Positions 61,201 to 64,000 of a stretch of 64,000 bases of DNA are shown piece by piece. Source of the DNA: CAYSPG01 sp964432885 (GTDB lineage Bacteria > Bacteroidota > Bacteroidia > AKYH767-A > OLB10); the NCBI GenBank assembly GCA_964432885.1, contig CAYSPG010000017.1, positions 8,785 through 72,784 on the forward strand, read 5' to 3'. How positions within the stretch are numbered: the stretch's first letter is position 1; each line of letters starts with the position of its first letter. The notes below the pieces were generated by a model that saw only the letters and a program-made list of their open reading frames with translations, was not told where the DNA came from and made no database searches. Both the position numbers and the translations under genes were made by a program.

Positions 61201-62581
61201 CGGCTCCGCTAAAACCAAGCCTAACATCTGACATCCATGAACTACTTAATGCAGTAATATTATTCAGCGTCAATATAGCATTAGTAACGGTAGCTCCTGG
61301 GGGCAAAGCAGGCATAGTGGCTGAAGAAATTATATTTCCGGGTGCCGAGTTGGTTTCGGCAGGTTGTGATGGAATTGAAAATGTTAATGTAGTTGAAAGT
61401 GTGGTAGAGTTGGAAACAGAAATAGTTCCATTGTCTCCCGGGCAAACTGAAAATCCAGACGGAGTAGTTGGTGTATTTGGTGATACACTTACCGATGTAC
61501 TAATGATTGTTGAAAATGCATCGGTGCATCCAGCTGACTGTAATTTAGCTCTTACATAAACATTTCCGCTTGTCACGGGTGTATAATTAAAAGTTGATGC
61601 ATTGGCCCCTATCACATCTGTATAAGGCCCGCCTATAACAGTGGCTGTTTGCCAGGTTATTGAGCCTGTGCTTCCGCTAACAGAATATGTTGCAACCGAG
61701 GCCACACAAGCTGTAGATGGTCCTGATGCGGTGCCTCCAACAGGAGGTGTAGTACATGGGGGTAAGGTATAAGTTAAAACAACTTGGCCAGCACCACCAT
61801 TACCACCGGTAGCAGTTCCAAACAAACTTGCCCCTTTTCCACCGCCACCACCGCCACCAGGCGACCCAGCATTATTACCGTTACCATTACCAGATTTAAA
61901 TGCCCCACCAATACCTCCAATATAAGGTACCACATTGGGTAAGCCTGTACCTGCAGCACCTGTAACAGCATTTCCGCCAGCTCCACCTGAACCATTATTA
62001 CCTGCACCTCCGCCTCCACCCGCACCATTACCAGAAGAATTGCCTCCTGCACCTCCGTTAAATGTACCTCCCGTTCCGCCAGCGCCTCCATTACTATTGG
62101 CACCATTAGCAGCCAACCCTCCGCTTCCTCCATTTGCTGATACTGTTCCGGCAGATCCGGTAAATATCGTTGCACCACCATTTGCACCATTAGTTGGAGT
62201 AGTGGCTCCACCGGACCCACCAGCACCATACGTTATGGTATAAATCTGGCCACTGGTAACGCTTAATGTCTGTGTTTTATAAGCACCGCCTCCGCCTCCG
62301 CCTGCGCCCCTGGCAGCAAATAATGAACCTACGGCACCACCACCACCACCACCACCACCCCAAACTTCTACTTTTAAGGAGGTTACACCAAGAGGAACTG
62401 TAAACGGACTTGTTGGGTTTACTACCACTGTTTGCGCTAATGCAATAGATGATATCAGCGAAACCATCATCACGCTTAATAGCTTGTTTTTAATTACGCT
62501 GCTAACAAGTTGCATCGTTGATTTGGAAGCCCTGTACTCATCAAGATATACATAGCTTGATTGTGTAATTTGTTTATTCAT
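58205..62581 (-). CDS. Giant glycine-rich/SprB-repeat T9SS surface protein
   Basis: This 1458-residue protein has a signal peptide (cleavage near SIALAQ); the ATG at 62515 would remove a 22-residue hydrophilic N-extension. Domains in order: a strongly Gly-rich domain (about 70-270), Ig-like/PKD-like domains, a region with two SprB repeats (GDNDGSVSVSASGGTTPYLF and GNANGSITVNATGGTAGYLY), further Ig/PKD-like modules with paired Cys (about 900-1360), and a C-terminal T9SS type A sorting domain (VFPNPASTVLNIGLP to KIKINITR). SprB-type proteins are mobile adhesins of gliding Bacteroidota, so attachment or motility is plausible. The gene is single, with its own terminator. Confidence 0.87.
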   Translation of the reverse strand: MNKQITQSSYVYLDEYRASKSTMQLVSSVIKNKLLSVMMVSLISSIALAQTVVVNPTSPFTVPLGVTSLKVEVWGGGGGGGGAVGSLFAARGAGGGGGGAYKTQTLSVTSGQIYTITYGAGGSGGATTPTNGANGGATIFTGSAGTVSANGGSGGLAANGANSNGGAGGTGGTFNGGAGGNSSGNGAGGGGGAGNNGSGGAGGNAVTGAAGTGLPNVVPYIGGIGGAFKSGNGNGNNAGSPGGGGGGGKGASLFGTATGGNGGAGQVVLTYTLPPCTTPPVGGTASGPSTACVASVATYSVSGSTGSITWQTATVIGGPYTDVIGANASTFNYTPVTSGNVYVRAKLQSAGCTDAFSTIISTSVSVSPNTPTTPSGFSVCPGDNGTISVSNSTTLSTTLTFSIPSQPAETNSAPGNIISSATMPALPPGATVTNAILTLNNITALSSSWMSDVRLGFSGAVTNTAAAGTGTANTAGNFNYSRSFTSTINAAGGTVNLLYWDYVDDNTGIEANFNSPTTATLTISYTLPVSIQWYDASSGGNLVGTGTPFNPVGTSVLPNTNTAGNYSFYAQSVIGGCVSPARLSVLVNIKEPPSVTVSTPTSVCTGLPLSLTADNTASGQTSGNSYAWSGPGFSSALQNPTVTTSASAGTHAGNYIVTITNQFLCSASAIVNVVVNANPTLVMGTQTNITCNGDNDGSVSVSASGGTTPYLFYDGSSFIPDNSGALFTSYSPGTYCFTVIDNNGCDNSLAAPICATITQPDVLAFTTTPVGEDCPGNANGSITVNATGGTAGYLYSNNNGGSYQASTNFSSLATGVYDIVVKDAHNCLTASSPVTISTQYNLSIAPSSVTTNDDNNEICSGNTITLTQVGGNLSTAPGTVYKWYSNSCNGTLLGTGTSITVSPSAATSYYVLADGICNVTACANTSVAVSTSSPTHSVAMPINNLPVNACNGSMVSNIHINTVNLATQYIWDGPTGCVFNGSGNPFTSSTPAADIVFGNPNGSGYYIGVQAANGCGATQRKVQWVRGTVSVPAAITGSTTTCESTVGTYSTGAITGASSYLWTITGDATVSGNGTTVTVNFGPSWNGGTLCVAAQTSCYTSATKCIYISRAASIITQINGTVTACPGQTETYFVAPVNGAAQYFWTLPPGASGSSSTNSINVSFGSSFIGGNISVSVVSICGVPSPVKSKTINNGSPPVPSSVSGPLTGLCQQTIIYTCPSQPGVNYTWSVPASATINSGQGTNAISSTFGTFNTSSVCVTASNSCGSSAARCITVTGRPNTPGAISSIPGSWCANTSGVEFNVDVSLLTGSYTLSWLYPSSPVANYLLGGGNSTSLILNWNNGNGQVQVTASNACGGQTRTSIQGNSCREDDGMQNTASTTQISVFPNPASTVLNIGLPHNMVSQVKLIDIAGRTVLANDCLGQQNILLDVSKLVPGMYLLETIGNASEKIKINITR
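62335..62358. repeat. CAC trinucleotide tract in the adhesin gene
   Basis: Eight consecutive CAC triplets encode a run of eight glycines on the minus strand. Length changes by slippage would alter the Gly count without frameshift. Confidence 0.8.
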
Positions 62582-62920
62582 ACCTGTTTTGATTTATATT
62601 AGAAGATAATAATACTTATCGAATAAATTATGATATATTCAACCGACTAAGCGGATATTAAAAACTCCTACTAAAAGTATTGCAGTAAAATCCGATTGTG
62701 AAAATAATTTGGTGAACACCCTGCTTCCGTTGACCAAAAAGGCCAATCCATACGCCAAATCAGCGTTTCAGGCTATATTATATGAAACATTTAAAACCGA
62801 ATCGAACTATAGTAAGATCATTTCTAACCAAAAAAAAAATTGATTGGAATGAATTTTCTTAAAAGCTGTAGTTATTCAAAAAATTCTTAGCTTTATGCCT
62901 CAATCCTAAAACAAAGTAAT
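62582..62920. other. 339-bp divergent intergenic region
   Basis: It separates the adhesin gene (minus) from the secreted-protein gene starting at 62921 (plus). A TAGCTTTA at 62889-62896 could be a weak -7 element for the plus gene. No clear element is seen for the adhesin, and no ORF or strong hairpin. Confidence 0.5.
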
Positions 62921-64000
62921 ATGAGAAAAATTTACAACATCATCACCATGGTAATTTTATCAATTTCATCATGGCAAATTTCAAATGCACAATGCCCTGC
63001 GGGCACGGCTTCAGCTTCTCGCGATAGCATTTGCGATAATGATTCAACTACGCTTACACTTATCGGTTACAATGGTACAATTCAGTGGCAAAGCAACAAT
63101 GGTGGTGGATGGGTTAACGAAACTGGTTTGGGCTCAACCACTGACATTTATACGGTTGCTCCTCTTACAAATATTGATTACAGGGCTTATGTAACTTGTG
63201 CAGGAGGTAATGATTCCTCAAATGTTGTGAGTATTGTTGTGGGTTTTCCTGCACCAAGTACCACCGGTGCTACACGCTGCGGGTATGGGCCAGTAACCCT
63301 TACTGCCTCAAGTACCGGCAATATAAAATGGTATGATGCCCAAACGGGAGGCAATTTGCTTGGCACGGGCAACTCTTATTCTCCTAATGTAGGTGCTACC
63401 ACCACATTTTGGGCCGAAGCTGTTTCAAGCGGTGGAGGGTCGGGTGTAACTCCTATGCCTGCTCAAACATCTACATTTAGCAACAATGCACGGGGATACT
63501 GGTTTGTTGCTCCATCTAATTTTACCATAACAGGTGTTCAGGTTTCTGAACCAGTTAACGGACCTACCCAAAATGTTGCCATTGTAAGTTTTACAGGAGC
63601 ATTGCCTCCGCCAGCTTATCCTACCACAACATTGGCTTTTACCACCTTATTTTTGGCTCAAAACGACCCAACAGTGGGAGTAATTCCTGTAAATATTCCT
63701 GTTGTAGCCGGTGAAGTAATTGGTGTGCTTGGCACACGCGGGCCTGGTGATGTTAACTCATACCACTCGCCCAGCCCCGATGTAACTACAATAAACGGAC
63801 AGACAGTTACCATTACACGAATGGGAATGCAGTTTCCACTTTCAACCACGGCACCACAGGATTTGTGGACAGAAGCAGGTGGAAACATTTCGCGTGTTGA
63901 GCTTACTTACGAGGTAGGATGCGAAAGTCCTCGTACAGGAGCATTAGCCACCGTAACTGCTGCCGACCCCGTAACCATTAATGCCAGCGCCACAGCCTTG
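62921..64000 (+). CDS. Secreted Ig-like-domain protein, 5' part (runs off window)
   Basis: An ATG at 62921 opens a frame of 360 codons that continues to the last base, so the gene is truncated by the window edge. It begins with a signal peptide (MRKIYNIITMVILSIS to ISNAQ). Ig-like segments follow with short Cys pairs: SICDNDSTTLTLIGYNGTIQWQ and CGYGPVTLTASSTGNIKWYD, the 'supersandwich' type often found in T9SS cargo. Then comes a beta-rich domain (about 165-340) with TFSNNARGYWFVAPSNFTITGVQV. A C-terminal T9SS domain would be expected beyond the window. Divergent from the giant adhesin; possibly functionally related. Confidence 0.75.
   Translation, partial: MRKIYNIITMVILSISSWQISNAQCPAGTASASRDSICDNDSTTLTLIGYNGTIQWQSNNGGGWVNETGLGSTTDIYTVAPLTNIDYRAYVTCAGGNDSSNVVSIVVGFPAPSTTGATRCGYGPVTLTASSTGNIKWYDAQTGGNLLGTGNSYSPNVGATTTFWAEAVSSGGGSGVTPMPAQTSTFSNNARGYWFVAPSNFTITGVQVSEPVNGPTQNVAIVSFTGALPPPAYPTTTLAFTTLFLAQNDPTVGVIPVNIPVVAGEVIGVLGTRGPGDVNSYHSPSPDVTTINGQTVTITRMGMQFPLSTTAPQDLWTEAGGNISRVELTYEVGCESPRTGALATVTAADPVTINASATAL

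Noticed and set aside
61774..62243. Open frames of 151 aa (minus) and 102 aa (plus, Pro-rich) within the adhesin gene
   Set aside because: They come from the GGT/GGA-type codons of the Gly-rich domain read in other frames; composition is low-complexity and there is no domain or promoter.
1..64000. CRISPR arrays, insertion sequences, prophage genes, tRNA or rRNA genes
   Set aside because: No regularly spaced identical repeats, transposase or integrase motifs, or tRNA arm sequences were recognised by eye. A tRNAscan/Infernal run would be decisive for small RNAs.

Overview
The window comes from a member of the Bacteroidota, probably near the Chitinophagales/Sphingobacteriales; that placement is inference. 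The evidence is the type IX secretion system (SprA, SprE/PorW, PorD), several predicted T9SS cargo proteins with YPNPA-type C-terminal sorting domains, the Bacteroidota-type omega subunit in a bamD-rpoZ-coaBC-porD operon, -7 promoter elements of the TAnnTTTG type, and very few Shine-Dalgarno sequences. The DNA is AT-rich and looks like one continuous chromosomal segment. I found no transposase, phage, plasmid or CRISPR feature, and I recognise no tRNA or rRNA.

Layout. 1-4.4 kb: 3' end of secA, then minus-strand thiolase, YwqK/MORN protein, JmjC-like cupin and YajQ. 4.5-10.6 kb: a three-gene plus-strand unit of two paralogous FG-GAP/VCBS T9SS proteins and a lipoprotein with a cytochrome-like N-terminus and a beta-propeller. 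10.7-16.9 kb: stand-alone B12-binding protein, DUF3467 protein, recJ, dxs and an Xaa-Pro aminopeptidase. 17-23 kb: a small surface-glycan cluster (UDP-GlcNAc 2-epimerase, FemAB-like protein, GT4 glycosyltransferase, polysaccharide deacetylase, and a divergent alkaline-phosphatase-fold protein on the other strand). 23-27.5 kb: a small secreted protein, MacB-type permease, lysine-rich histone-H1-like protein, an alpha-oxoamine synthase (probable serine palmitoyltransferase) and an 848-bp AT-rich spacer. 27.5-31 kb: bamD-rpoZ-coaBC-porD. 31-38 kb: a second glycan set (YfhO-like, glycosyltransferase, WbpI-like epimerase, AsnB-type amidotransferase). 38-54 kb: acpH, vanZ, gcvH, the 7.3-kb sprA, ruvA, an NtrC-type regulator, a LolE/FtsX-type permease, and the T9SS lipoprotein gene sprE/porW. 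53-58 kb: M23 peptidase, mutY, HU, TPR protein, a lipase-like lipoprotein and an outer-membrane-like protein. 58-64 kb: a giant glycine-rich/SprB-repeat T9SS adhesin and the 5' end of another secreted protein.

How it fits together. Much of the window concerns the cell envelope. It encodes T9SS machinery, predicted cargo, outer-membrane assembly (BamD), lipoprotein export (LolE-like), sphingolipid synthesis (probable SPT) and two glycan sets. The rest is conserved housekeeping.

Hunt result. I did not find a convincing new multi-gene system. The most unusual signal is not a gene: degenerate 7-bp tandem arrays (AAACTTN, NNNNAAC, ACTGYAA, GGTTNAT, TCACNNN types) sit at or across gene boundaries in several places and once inside asnB. 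Also notable are -7 elements lying exactly 4 nt before several start codons (candidate leaderless mRNAs), palindromic repeats beside the sigma-54 regulator and inside asnB, and a phosphatase-fold protein without the usual metal-binding Asp-His pair.
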